A model generated the notes under the pieces. It was not told where the DNA came from, ran no database searches, and worked only from the letters and a program-made list of their open reading frames with translations. This document shows, piece after piece, positions 1 through 28,052 of a DNA stretch of 64,000 nucleotides. Positions within the stretch are counted from its first letter, which is position 1. Each line of letters begins with the position of its first letter. Source of the DNA: Bugula neritina. Taxonomy: Eukaryota; Bryozoa; Gymnolaemata; Cheilostomatida; Bugulidae. The DNA is taken from assembly GCA_964035545.1 (NCBI GenBank), contig OZ037773.1, forward strand, positions 310,001-374,000, written 5' to 3'. The position numbers and the translations under genes are program-made.

Positions 1-1
1 G

Positions 2-2140
2 CTAGATCTAAGAAAAGCTTACTTACAACTTCATGTGGATAGTGATTTGCAAAAGTTCCAAGCTGTACGGTATGAGGGTAAGATCTATGTAATGACTAGG
101 TTAGGTTTTGGTTTAAATGTGGCGCCTAAAATCATGTCAAAAGTTTTATCTACAGTCCTGGCTCAAGATGACACTATACGCAAAGGTACTGATAGTTATA
201 TAGATGACATTATAGTTGATGAGACTGTTGTTTCGGTAGAAGTAGTTCGAAATCATTTGTTGAAGTTTGGTTTGGTAACTAAAGAACCAGAGAAACTGAG
301 TAATGCTAGAGTTTTAGGGCTAAGGGTTAGAGAGGGGTGGAGAGGTGGCATGTCATGTTATAGCTGGCAGCGTGATGGTGAGCTCCCATCTCTTGAGTCA
401 AATAGCAACATAAGCAAGCGAGAGCTGTTTTCGGTGTGTGGTAAACTGACTGGACATTTTCCTGTAGCAGGGTGGCTTAGGGTAGCATGCAGTTTTATGA
501 AAAGGTTAACACAATCAGATATGTGGGATAGTGCTGTGTCTGACCACGTCCAAAAAATGTTGTTAGAGACATTAGATAGAGTTGCAAAATCTGATCCTGT
601 GAAAGGAAAGTGGCATGTGGCTAATACTGATACAGGCACTGTATGGTGTGATGCAAGCAGTTTGGCAATAGGGGTGTCTGTGCAAATAGATGGCCAGATA
701 GTGGAAGATGCTTCGTGGATGAGAAAACCCGATGATTGCACCCACATTAATGTAGCAGAGTTAGAAGCTGTGGTAAAAGGCCTAAACCTGGCTTTAAAAT
801 GGAATCTATGCAACATTGTAGTGAAAACCGATTCAATGTCAGTATTCAGGTGGGTCACATCTGTAATCAATGATAGTGTCAGACCAAAAGTTAATGGCAT
901 GAATGAGATGATTGTGAAACGTAGGTTAGGTGTTATAGCAGAACTGATAGAAGAGTACAAGCTGTCATTAAAAATACATTTAGTGAAATCAGCTGAGAAT
1001 TGGGCGGATGCTCTGACACGGGTGAGCTCAGCATGGCTTAGTAAGCGAATAACCTGTGCAAGTGCAGGTGTGACAACTCCTGATGTAGCTCACCTGAAGG
1101 ATGAAATAGCCAAGCTGCATGGAATGCATCATTTGGGCATTGAAAGAACATTTTATTTAGCTAAATGTAAATTCGGAGGAGGCATAGACAAGGAGTCAGT
1201 TGAAAGAGTAGTCAAGGAATGTGCTGTGTGTAGGAGTATTGATCCTTCTCCAGTGCAGTGGGAAAGAGGAGTTCTGGAGGTCAATGAGAATTGGTATAGG
1301 CTGGCAATGGATGTGAGTCATTATAATCGTGTACCATACTTGACTATTATCGACTGTGGCCCAAGTAGATTCGCTGTGTGGATAAAGTTGCAGAATGAGA
1401 CTGCTGACTCTGTGGTAAATCAGCTACTAAAGGTGTTTCAGCAACGTGGTCCACCAACAGAGTTACTGTCAGACAACGGACCATGTTTCAGAAGTGACAG
1501 ATTGAAACAGCTACTTAGGCAATGGGATGTACAGCACATATTTAGCTGTGCTTATAGAGCATCTGGGAATGGTGTCATAGAGCGCAATCACAGGACTATA
1601 AAAAGAATGGCAGCTCGAACTAGATCTTCAATAGAAAATATGGTATTTTGGTACAACAACACCCCAAATAGTAACAATGTAGTACCCTCACAAAGTTTAT
1701 ACAGTTATGATGTAAAGCTGCCTAAAGTATCACCATCAACAATAGGCAAGCCCACAGACATTACAAAAAACCCCTACAATGTAGGAGACAAAGTTTATGT
1801 AAAACCTGTGAATTCTAAATGCACAACTGCATGGCCACAGGGCATGATTACCAGGGTTGTGTCAAACACTGCGGTGATGGTAGATGGTATGACACGACAT
1901 ATAAGTGATGTCCGACTGGCTAATGCAGGGAACAGGGAAAGTGGTGACGTTTCATCCAGTACAAAACAACAATCTCAGGTACATAGAGACATTGAAATTA
2001 ACCTGAGCCTAGATAATGCTGATGAGGATGCAGATGCAAATAGAGTTGTGGATGGTGAAAGTGTAGACGAAGTGATTGATCGACCAGTAAGAGATAGACG
2101 GCCACCTAGGTGGTTAGCAGACTTTTATGTAGATGACTAA
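2..2140 (+). CDS. Ty3/Gypsy-like retrotransposon pol, 3' part (RT end, RNase H, integrase)
   Basis: The open frame enters from the left edge, so only the C-terminal part of a polyprotein is present; the first internal Met is at 35. In order I see reverse transcriptase motif A (LDLRKAYLQL, at the very start), the active-site YIDDI around 200, RNase H (WCDAS at about 648, later AELEAV and KTDSMS), an integrase HHCC zinc finger (HHLGIERT ... CAVCRS, about 1126-1240), a DDE core with SDNGP at about 1470 and the Glu in VIERN, and a basic tail ending RPPRWLADFYVDD. The order RT-RNase H-integrase excludes Copia; Ty3/Gypsy is the best fit, with BEL/Pao not formally excluded. No stop interrupts the 700 codons seen, so this copy is fairly young. 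A matching 3' LTR follows at once. The 5' half, gag and 5' LTR lie outside the window. Confidence 0.9.
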   Translation, partial: LDLRKAYLQLHVDSDLQKFQAVRYEGKIYVMTRLGFGLNVAPKIMSKVLSTVLAQDDTIRKGTDSYIDDIIVDETVVSVEVVRNHLLKFGLVTKEPEKLSNARVLGLRVREGWRGGMSCYSWQRDGELPSLESNSNISKRELFSVCGKLTGHFPVAGWLRVACSFMKRLTQSDMWDSAVSDHVQKMLLETLDRVAKSDPVKGKWHVANTDTGTVWCDASSLAIGVSVQIDGQIVEDASWMRKPDDCTHINVAELEAVVKGLNLALKWNLCNIVVKTDSMSVFRWVTSVINDSVRPKVNGMNEMIVKRRLGVIAELIEEYKLSLKIHLVKSAENWADALTRVSSAWLSKRITCASAGVTTPDVAHLKDEIAKLHGMHHLGIERTFYLAKCKFGGGIDKESVERVVKECAVCRSIDPSPVQWERGVLEVNENWYRLAMDVSHYNRVPYLTIIDCGPSRFAVWIKLQNETADSVVNQLLKVFQQRGPPTELLSDNGPCFRSDRLKQLLRQWDVQHIFSCAYRASGNGVIERNHRTIKRMAARTRSSIENMVFWYNNTPNSNNVVPSQSLYSYDVKLPKVSPSTIGKPTDITKNPYNVGDKVYVKPVNSKCTTAWPQGMITRVVSNTAVMVDGMTRHISDVRLANAGNRESGDVSSSTKQQSQVHRDIEINLSLDNADEDADANRVVDGESVDEVIDRPVRDRRPPRWLADFYVDD

Positions 2141-2199
2141 ACGTTTTTTTCTTTTTGTTTTATTATATATCTGTTTGATCTGATAAGATCAGGGGGAAA

Positions 2200-2409
2200 T
2201 GTAATGTGCATGACATTGCATCATGCAGTTGTGTAACCGTTTTGTAAATATTATTATAGCTGTTGTGTGGTTTTCCTTTATGTCCTAAATTCCTTCATCT
2301 TTGTGGTTTATATAATATATGTTGTCTGTCTTAGAAATGTGTTCGTAGTGATTAGTTGTGCTTTCAAAATAAAGATATTTCAGTGAACTTTAAGTATAAT
2401 ACTATTACA
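2200..2409 (+). repeat. 3' LTR of the Gypsy-like element
   Basis: A purine tract (AGGGGGAAA, 2191-2199) directly precedes TGTAAT at 2200. The proposed end at 2404-2409 is ATTACA, an exact inverted match to the start, as expected for LTR termini. The interval includes AATAAA at about 2370, a plausible polyadenylation signal. The 210-bp length is inferred from these ends, since the 5' LTR needed to confirm it is outside the window. Confidence 0.65.
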
Positions 2410-4019
2410 CATGTTATGTATTTGTATACAGAATTAAAGCAATGCGACTCACCTACAAGGTTTGTGACAAACCTAAACACACCATCAATTCCAAAAAGAA
2501 AGTTTTCAACTATGACAAACTCCTCTGACGTGAGGGTAGTTACTGCAAAAGAACAGGAAAGCTACCAAAACATAATTACAGTATCATCAGCCATAAATAA
2601 CATGAGGTTAAAGATGCACATGAAAGAATTTGCTTATAAGAACTTACTAATTGCCATATTAGTTGCAGATGTTGTATTTGCAGAGCTGAGCACCTCCATG
2701 TTTCAGTGATGAGAACAAAATGAATGCAGAGAATGTGGAGATAACAACAGTAATATCGCAGTTCGACATATTTCAGGCACGTATATAGGCAGGACATTGC
2801 CCACTACCAGCAATTAGGATGATGAATGTGGTTAGAAATCTCATTCTAATCGTTATTATTCATATCTGCTGCAATATATATTTTGCACGCTAGCATAGTT
2901 TATATGGTTAGTCTGACGTGTCTGGAAAAGTTGAGTATCATGTCACCATTACATATTGCCAGTGGAGATGGATGGACACCTGGTTCTCTCGGAGTATAAC
3001 CAACACTTCCACATCCTGTGTATTCATTCACTAAATGCTCAAACTCGCTAATTTGAAAGGCAAAGTTTGCTCTCCCAAGAAGTGAAAGATCATTGGATAC
3101 TTTAGTAGGCTTACCTGTAACAGGATGTCATCAGAAACCTTGTAAGATATGTGTATAGGCTGGTGTATAGGCTATTTGATATTTAGTTTATTGCCACACA
3201 TCTAGTACATATATACATGTATGTGCTGGTGACATAACAAAAATTTGTAATCATGTAATAAGATATAATAACAAAGCATTCTACTCAATTATAATGGCAA
3301 ATAGTAACACAAAACATTGTTTAAAACCACTATACAGCTGTAAGTTTGAGCATAAGACAGAGAACAGCGAGAGTGAACTTTTAACAAAGAAAGCAGTACT
3401 TAGTAATATTGACTAAATTGATACAGGCAATATTGTTAAATGTACTTACAAATTATTAACCAAATCCTGATGTAACAGCTTACATAATAGTTATTCTGTT
3501 AAAAGTTTCAGTGATGCATATATGTATGTATGTAAAATTTAGAATACAGTACAAACACAAGGTGCTCCTAGTAGGGCTGCTAGAAGCTTACTAAATATGT
3601 TTACGAAATTGTTAGTTACAGAAATGTATTAATGTGGGTTTACAAAGGTTGTTTGTTTGATGAAAAATTGCTTGATTATTGCCAGTGTCGGTGTATCTCA
3701 TTATAGTGGTAGGTTACAAGCTAGTATGTTGGGTCAATGCCATCCTAGTACAGTACCTCACTCAGTGTCTTCAAGTATGTTGTAAGATTTTGTCTAACAG
3801 CTAGAACATAAGCTTATCAAAAATGACAGTTTACTATTAACATCTTTTGAAGCAGCATGGCTATAAATTTCATTCTATATCATTTGGTTTGAGAATACTG
3901 TGACAAGCACCAATAAAACTTCATCTGTGGAATCACTAGTTTATTTGCCAGTATGAAAATAAGATGCTACAGTGTAATATATAGAAGTCAAGAGTATTAA
4001 TATATAACTGTGTATTCAA
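2410..4019. other. AT-rich intergenic DNA, nothing recognised
   Basis: No coding exon, RNA gene or strong tandem repeat is visible. The short open frame at 2356-2709 starts inside the LTR and shows no family resemblance. The segment lies between the Gypsy element and the 3' end of TRMT61A and would include that gene's 3' UTR. Confidence 0.5.
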
Positions 4020-9732
<5,713 letters not shown>

Positions 9733-10958
9733 GATGTTGTGGAAGAGGTCAATTCTGCAACTACTTGCTAGTACGCTGTCTAATATACTAGAGCTCTACG
9801 CAGAGTTGTCTGCCCAAATGAAGTTTAGGATTTAGTAAAGAAATATCTCTGTACCTATGTTGCTGTTTTAACCCAAACCATTTGAAGCTAACTATAATTA
9901 TCAAAATGTTAACTTTTAGTGTTTTGGTTTACACTGTGCTTAGGTATATCCTTTCCATAGCAATAAGTCATTTAGAAACAGCTGCCTGAAAATAAATAAA
10001 ATATTAAATTAAATAGAGCAACAGGAGACTGAGAATAAATTGAGTGTCCAAGTAGTTGCAATAAGCTGCAGGTTAATTTTAGTTTGTAAAGCCACTTATC
10101 TTGACTGGCAAGAACTGGGTTATTAATGTGAGGTCTGATGAGTGAAGTAAAAACAAATAACATTTTTACGCACTTAGAGATACACTGATTTATTAACTAA
10201 ATTACATCAAATATCAAATAGGAAAACTGAGAGAAAACCTTGCAGAACTTGCCTAATGCTTGGAGTACATATATGTTTAGGTAAAACAAAATTATCGTGA
10301 GTGATTCATTACAACTGCATGTTATAATTGAAGATGAGAAGTAAAAGGAGCTGATCAAGCTATACGCACTATCATTAATAACTCCCTATATGTGCATGTA
10401 TGTGCTATTCAGCCAGACAAAATAAACTAACAATTACTGTTCAAACTGATACCAACATATAACAGCACATATACACCTAAAAAGATATGGATCTGATATA
10501 TTAGCACAAATAATATGCTTCGATTTTTATATCATTTATTACAACTTTAAGCCTAATAATTTAAGCAACACTAAATATTAACTTAATAACTGATATCAAA
10601 ATTTAAATTTATTTTAAAACTTAAAATACAAATAACTAAATTACAATGCACAAGCCTGAGGAGATTAAAAACCTAAGATTACCAGTTGATAGAGAACTTA
10701 GATAACTTACTAAAATTGAAATTTCAATATTTTTAAACACTTGAACCACCCAAAACTTAGAATATTTTGGGTTATTTAGGTTATGAATAGCAATCTATAC
10801 TACTAGATAATGGTCTATTGCCTAAAATCTATCCCAACAGCTTAAAGCATTACCATTCCCATTAGTTGAGCAATGTATTGAGTACTTGGTATGATTACAA
10901 AGTTTTTTTGACAACCTCTAACATCATTGTCAACCCTATTACTATAAACCGTTCTATA
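9733..10958. other. TRMT61A upstream region, no gene seen
   Basis: AT-rich DNA expected to contain the promoter and 5' UTR of TRMT61A just right of 9732. I see no TATA box that I would defend and no coding exon. The short open frames here lack any family resemblance. Confidence 0.4.
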
Positions 10959-11489
10959 GACCCTTTTCACAAGTCCTTCTAAGGGCATTTGTATTTTGAA
11001 GTTGTCTCCTCCCACCGGCCGAGGGGCAGCCTTCATGATATATAAGCTGCACATAAAATCAGTAAAAATTTAAGGTTTGTGTGAAGGCTATTGCTTGTAG
11101 GAGTTTCATTTTTTCTGAGATTAATATTTTGGCATAAGCACACACATTAGCAGTTTCAGAAAATGAAAAAAGTCTCCTTGATCAATTTGACAAAACATGA
11201 ACTTCAAAGCATTTTTGTGGTATTGGTTATTGAGCGATGCTGAAGCTTGCAGCTGGCATATAAATAAAGAAATTTTCTTTTTTAATTTTTTGAAACTGCT
11301 GACGTGTGCTTATGCCAAAATATTGATCTCAGAAAAAATGAAACTTCTACTAACAATAGCCTTCACACAAACCTTAAACTTTTACTGATTTTATGTGCTG
11401 CTTATTTATCATGGAGACTGCTCCTCGGCCCGGTGGAAGGGGACAACTTCAAAATACAAATACCCCTAGAGGGACTTGTGAAAAGGGTC
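10959..11489. mobile_element. Foldback MITE with TA target duplication
   Basis: The ends are inverted: GACCCTTTTCACAAGTCC at 10959 and GGGACTTGTGAAAAGGGTC ending at 11489, each flanked by TA. Pairing continues inward (TTTGAAGTTGTC, AAAATCAGTAAAA, GTGTGAAGGCTATTG), leaving a central part near 11190-11290 that is partly unpaired. The element is 531 bp and non-coding. A decayed arm is at about 43470-43625. TA duplication suggests a Tc1/mariner-type mobiliser. Confidence 0.75.
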
Positions 11490-12640
11490 TATTAAATAAA
11501 TGTTTATGTGGAATTGTTAGTCAAACGTCATAGTGTGTTCAAGCCTAAAATTGCAGTTCATTATAGCTATTGTCATTATTTACTGGAATAGCTTTGCCAA
11601 TTAGCAGTTTTTGGGATTGTCTAATATTCTCAGATTCATATTTTTTTTGATTCTGGAAATATCAAGTTTATAGAGCAAATTTTTTTAAAAAATGTAACTT
11701 TTTTGCAAAAAACCTCAACAATAACCTGATGGCTGATGTAGGCTTGTCCAGGTAACATCATCAAGTGAGCCTATATACTAAAGATTTGACAAGTTGATTT
11801 CTTTACAAACTTGAAGAAATTAAAAAAATACAAATATAAAATTTGATAACATTATTTAGTTCATTTCTTATGTAATCACAAGCGTTCATCTTTGAATTTT
11901 TTAACTTTAACTAATTTAAAAGAGCAACACCAACAGTAACACTGACTATAATTATATCAGTATAACTACAAGACTAAAACTGTGAAAAAGAGTCACTAAG
12001 ACTTATTATAATAGCTATAACTTATACTTAGCATTTGTAATAAAAGTATCAGCAGTAACGATACTAATACGAGTAATACTAATATTAATAGTAAGGCTAG
12101 TAAGGCATACAGAGAAAAAGCATACATAATTCTAAGAAGTAGAACAGTACCAGGAAAAAGAAAAAGTGCAAGATTGTAGATCAAATAGGTATTGCATAAG
12201 GTTAGGTAAAGATAAAAAATGCTAATGGATACACATATTGATATCTACACTAGCTTTTCCCCGAGCAGGTAGGTGTCTAATAGTAATAGTAATAGTATTG
12301 GCCGAATGCAGGAGAAACAAATGTTGTCGCATTTAACACAATGGTGTGAGTGACAGTGGTGGGTCGCAGTTGGAAAATAATGTAACTGAAAGTATAGTAG
12401 TACTACTAGTAATACCAATAGTATTAATACTATTACCAATACTAATAGTAGGCCTATTAGTAATACATTAATATTAACAGTAATACACTAAATGAAAATA
12501 TAACACTAAATACATAGCCTTACTTCTTATACTTATACCGATGTTCGTAATATAAGTTTAGTTATAGTTATAGACAATACTCAATAGTAATAGTATTACT
12601 ATTAGTAACAGCAATACTATAATATAACTATAAGCAGACT
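11490..12640. repeat. AT-rich DNA with degenerate TAATAC/TAGTAA-type repeats
   Basis: From about 11920 the sequence is dominated by imperfect trinucleotide-like strings (AATACTAATAGTAATAC and similar) on both strands; 11490-11920 shows nothing recognisable. The short open frames (for example 11996-12184 and 12245-12439, both -) are low-complexity Leu/Ile runs, not genes. Confidence 0.6.
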
Positions 12641-12738
12641 TGGGAGTCAGAGTTTTGGAAGGAAGCTGCTGTAGTAGGCTGCAGATTTTGCTTGATGCCC
12701 TAGTAGACTTAGTATTTTGGGTTTTACTGTTCATCAGC

Positions 12739-13806
12739 TCAACATAGGAGTTGGTTAGATAGAAGTCGCAACAGTAACTTGTGCCTCAGCTTGAAGTGTC
12801 TGTCGGCGAGAGTTTCTAGGTTTAGTTTGCCACGTGCCTCAGGGATAATGTCTCTGCCTTTCAATTTAGCAATGAATATGATTGCATTATTTTGCACCTG
12901 TTCTATATCTTTGATGAGGTATTGCAAACTGGGGTCCCTAACTGCTGCTGCATATTCTAGTTGTGGCTTACATAGTGAGGTGTACGCTAGAAGTTTGGCT
13001 TTTGCAGGTGCATTAAACAAGGCACGCTGAATCATACCCAGTTGTCTTTTAGCTTTGCTTATTTTGTTATTAATTAATATGATTAATGAATTTTAGGTCT
13101 GTTTGTATAGTAACACCCAAGTACTTCGTTTCTTGTACAACTAAGAGAGATTTGTGGGCAATGGTATATTCAGCATCAGGAGTTTGTTGCTGGCGGCTAA
13201 ATACCATAACGGCACATTCATCAGCATTAAAGGACATGCCTGATGACCTGGCCCAATTCTCTAGTGCATTAATGTTGGCCTGGAAGGCTCGTCTGTCTTG
13301 TAGAGTGTTGACTACTTGGTAGATTAGTGTATAGTCAGTGAAAAGGCTTATATTACAGTTTACGTACTTTGGCAGGTCATTTATATAAGCCAGGAAGAGA
13401 ACTGGACCGAGAACAGAGCCCTGAGACACTACAGACGTAACTGCCAGCTCTGATGATGCATGACCTTTGATGACCACTTTTTGCTTGCAATTGGAAGCTT
13501 AGAGCTGCGTAGAGAAACGTTGCAGATAGCAGTGAGACACTTGGCTGTTAAGCTGGTGTCAATGGTAAGGTCTTCTTTACGAATCTCATCAGGACCAGGA
13601 GATTTGCCACTTTTTAAGTTGTTCATTAGATTGAGAATACCTTGGTAGCTAACTGTTACTGACACTTGGACTGTATCGCTGTAGGTGGGTGTGGGGTTAT
13701 GAAGTTGGAGTTGGGCCCAAAATTGATTAATACAGAATGAGTTCCGGATATTGGCACATTCTGATGGATCTTCAGTATGGGAGCCCTCAGGTTTTATGAG
13801 TTTCAT
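12739..13806 (-). pseudogene. Dead LINE (CR1/Jockey-like) reverse transcriptase fragment
   Basis: Three minus-strand frames (13806-13429, 13477-13070, 13035-12739) follow one another as in a non-LTR RT. They hold KSGKSPGPDEIRKEDL, then QGSVLGPVLFLAYINDLP, then a palm segment reading LFTDYTLIY where an FADD-type catalytic pair is expected, then KYLGVTI, then CKPQLEYAAAV and EQVQNNAI of the C-terminal part. Motif A is missing between the first two pieces, so there is an internal deletion plus frameshifts. Both ends are lost. It lies between the divergent TRMT61A and EHD genes. Confidence 0.8.
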
Positions 13807-13879
13807 GGGAAGTTTGGACGTTTTCTGTGTCTATTTGAGGTGTCGGTAGAAGGGCTTGCTGTTGCCAGTCTCGAGTGGT

Positions 13880-14814
13880 TTACAAATCTTATGAAAGTAT
13901 AATTAGCATCACTATGACTATGAGTATGTCTAGTCAAATTCTTACTATAACTATAATTATAACTATTAGAACTTTAAAAAATAGTGTCATTAATAGTAAT
14001 ACTAATAGCATTGGTATAAGTATTACTATTACTAGTAGTATTAGTTATTACTAATAGTAATACTAATATATTTAGTATTTACTAATAGTAAAACTAAAAC
14101 TACTAGAAATTTGAATTTTGTGGGTCTGAGCCAGCCATCAGGGCTTGATTTGGCTAATTACTGTAATTAGTCTATCAAAATCAATCTAGTGTAGTTATAA
14201 TAATAATTTATACAATAAATGAATGATAATATTATTTCAAAATGAATAAGTATAATTATTAAATTTAATATTTGTAATATTAACACTAATAGTAAATGTA
14301 ATAGCATTAGTATTACTAATTCTGATTCAAATTGTATTCATATTAAATTCAATTGATTTGAGTTTCTCTGTTAGTGTTACGACCTAGACCAAAGTTTGAC
14401 CAGCAAAAAGGATTGCTAATTTATAATGATTTGCACAATTATTTTTACACGGGCTAGTAAACAGTACAAAGTGAAGATAAGTGAGAACACAATACTTTAA
14501 CTACGTCTCGACTATTGTAGCAAGTTTACACATTGGTGTAACCGCACGAGTGAAAGCTAGCTAGCTAATTCAGAAGTTTGGTAATAGTAAAAATTATCCG
14601 CAATTGCGATATTTGACATTCATCCTTGCATATTATAGTCGGTTTCGTTAGAACAGAACGGATAGATACTTTGTTTCCGTTTCTGGGTTACTTTTAGTTG
14701 AAATTGTGTTGTAGGTTCTAATGATTAATCGCCTATTATTTCAGTTACTCATTGTTCAGCGTTTGGGTCACTCAGTTTAGGTTTTAGCTTTTGGTTGAAC
14801 TGCTAAGAATCAAA
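13880..14814 (+). other. Repeat-rich DNA and EHD 5' flank
   Basis: 13900-14340 again carries degenerate TAATA/TAGTAA-type repeats. 14340-14814 is more complex and should hold the EHD promoter and 5' UTR; no convincing TATA element is seen. No coding exon. Confidence 0.45.
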
Positions 14815-25061
<10,247 letters not shown>

Positions 25062-26349
25062 ACTCTTTCTTATACATTTCCTGTTCTGTTCCATCTACCA
25101 TGTTTTACCTAGTCTAAATGCCAAAACAATCTGTAATATGTATCGACAACACTAATGACTACTTTAAGGCAGTGCTCTCATCATAACCAACAATTGAGTG
25201 ATACTTTAAGCAGGTGCTCTGTCAGACTCATGGGGCTACTATCTTTGACATTCGGTGCCTCCTACCTATCTGGCAGGTGACACTCGAGTGTAGGTACTTG
25301 CAATCTATGATATTGATATAGCTCACCTGCTTACTAGTGACAGATCATATGGACACTCTCATACAGTGCTTGTCTACAATACCTGTTAGTCATGGTATTA
25401 ATTGTATCTTGTAAGGCAAAAGCTGACCCTTCATATACCCAACAATAATATCTAACTATGGTTTATTTTATTACTTTTTCATTGTTATAACAAATTTATT
25501 TATAATTTTTTGTTGTCTGAATTTAGCCTTAGCTCAGCAATTTTCTTTGCTCAAGCTTTCACAATGCTCTTCACAATTTCAATACAAAGTTGAAATCTTA
25601 GGCTAGAATGAAATCATTGAATCACATTATTTATGTTTAGTAAGAATTAGCTTCCACAGTCGATCCACTTTGTGTATTCTAGTCTCACTAGTTTGGTGCG
25701 TGCTTCTCAAAAACTAACTGATTGAACTTCTGTTTCTCATATGTTATGATTTGTATTTCTTATGTAAACTTTTCGGGTGGTTTTTTCAAAATCGAATTTT
25801 GTGGCTCTGTAAACACGGCTGAGATATGTATCAACTGTTATACATATCTGTCGAAGTTTTCTCCTGTACTGACGAATAAATTCTCAGCACAAGTTCGTAT
25901 TACTGGTTTTTAAGCATGAATAAATATGTTTACAAATTAGAACTTTTGTGAAATTGATTTTCTCAATTGCATCACTATATACAATACCACCACTATGTGC
26001 TGCATTGTGTAGAAACATTGAATTAAGTCAAATTTTGACCACCTGACTGAACGAAAGAATATACGACCCGCACATTCTCTCTAGATAATATATAGGGAGT
26101 TGCTAACATCTGCTGCCTGAATATTCTAAACTTGCAAAATTTCAGAGGAGTTAGGTGTAAAATTTTACTTCTTGTTTGCTCATACAAATAATACAAATTC
26201 CTAGTTTCATGAATCTCTAATTACTGTAATAATTTGTATACAGATAGAGAGTTGTTTCATACTTGTAGTTGCTACACACATCCGTGCATGGTTGCTGCTT
26301 TCACTTTGGTAAACTCTAGCTGAGCAGCTGTTACATTGTCATTTCCATA

Positions 26350-26515
26350 TCTGCAGTAATACTTCTGCAGATGCTGTAGTACTTCTGCGGATGCTCTAAT
26401 ACTTCTGCAGATGCTGTAGTACTTCTGCAGATGCTCTAATACTTTTGCAGATGCTGTAGTACTTCTGCAGATGCTCTAATACTTCTGCAGATGCTCTAAT
26501 ACTTCTGCAGATGCA
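26350..26515. repeat. 20-bp minisatellite
   Basis: About eight units of ACTTCTGCAGATGCTCTAAT and GCTGTAGT variants. Confidence 0.95.
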
Positions 26516-27177
26516 GTGCAATTTCTTCAGTCTTATTAATTGCTGTTAGAATAAAAAATAAGCTCTGATGAACCAGCTCACCATATCTCTGATCAATCAT
26601 GTCATCAGAAAGGAACATTCTTGAAACCATTTTCAAAGTTGTGAACGATATGTATTTCATATGCTAGATTAATTTTGTAGGCAACTTCAATTTAATTTAA
26701 TTGTTTCGCTTTGTGAAGGTCTTTGGATTAGAGACTATTATATTATATTGCAGTTTTTGCCTGCTTAACCTGTTGGCAATCTATTTCTTAATTTGAAACG
26801 TTTATAAAGCATTTTATGCGCAAAAACTTTCCAACTTCCCTTGACATTTCACAACAATTAGTTTTACAACTCAAAAGGTTTATTTAATTTAGGTTAAAGC
26901 AAAAATTCTATTTTGTTGCATCAGAATGACACAAAAATAAATTGCATTTCATCACTCTCTAAGAATAATAGCATTTTTTGTTACTATTTTAATATTATTA
27001 ATTAATTTGCTTGACCTGGAATAATCCAATAAGTTGTCACTGTGACCCACAATTATTTTTTGACAATATTTATTAGCTCGTTGACACCTCAGCTGCTCTA
27101 TATAAACATATAAAAAAATTATAAACTATAATATTGGCAACTTATTTAAATAATTGATATTAAGTATTTTAACTGTG

Positions 27178-27625
27178 CTCATTAGCTGTTTGCTAAACTG
27201 TGTACATTAAGCTATGTGCTAAACTGTGTATATTAAGCTGTGTACTAAACTGTCTATATTAAGTTGTGTGCTAAACTGTGTACATTAAGCTATGTGCTAA
27301 ACTGTGTACATTAAGCTATGTGCTAAACTGTGTATATTAAGCTATGTGCTAAACTGTGTACATTAAGCTGTGTGCTAAACTGTGTACATTAAGCTATGTG
27401 CTAAACTGTGTACATTAAGCTGTGTGCTAAACTGTGTATATTAAGCTATGTGCTAAACTGGGTATATTAAGCTATGTGCTAAACTGTGTACATTAAGTTG
27501 TGTGCTAAACTGTGTACATTAAGCTGTGTGCTAAACTGTGTATATTAAGCTATGTGCTAAACTGTGTATATTAAGCTATGTGCTAAACTGTGGGCATTAA
27601 GCTGTGTGCTAAACTGTGGGCATCC
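27178..27625. repeat. 26-bp minisatellite
   Basis: About 17 units of GTGCTAAACTGTGTACATTA plus AGCTAT, with TATATT and GTTGT variants. Confidence 0.95.
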
Positions 27626-28052
27626 TTCTGTTTGCTAATTAAAGGTAAAGAAAACAATTTTTAAGCACAATCTCATAATACACTCCCAGTGCCGAGGTAT
27701 AAGAGATATGCTAGGCCACTAAGAGCTGATGAGATATATTCTCTATAGACAGAGCTATATTGTCAAATTCACAGCCAACTATTCTATTATATAATAATAT
27801 AACATAATCATTAAATTATAATAATATTATTATGCTCCTAAAGGAACATGACTTAGCTAAGAAGTTGGTTCATCATAACAGAAAATAGTCCTTCACTGCA
27901 ACTTTGATTTTGTGATGAGTTTATAATCTGGTTCATCAGTAGAAACTCAGTGTGATGTGATGTCTGTGTAGCACTGTTTAAGCAGTGGTTTAGAGTAGAA
28001 TAGGATAAGATAGTGCAGCATTGTGTGATCCAAGTGACGGCAAGAGCTCACT

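Larger units (their letters stand above)
25062..28052. other. EHD 3' flank and repeat-bearing intergenic DNA
   Basis: Contains the EHD 3' UTR; candidate polyadenylation signals AATAAA lie at about 25877 and 25919. Apart from the two satellites listed separately, no gene is recognised. Confidence 0.5.

Noticed and set aside
358-960. 200-codon minus-strand ORF
   Set aside because: Antisense shadow of the Gypsy-like pol frame; no domain.
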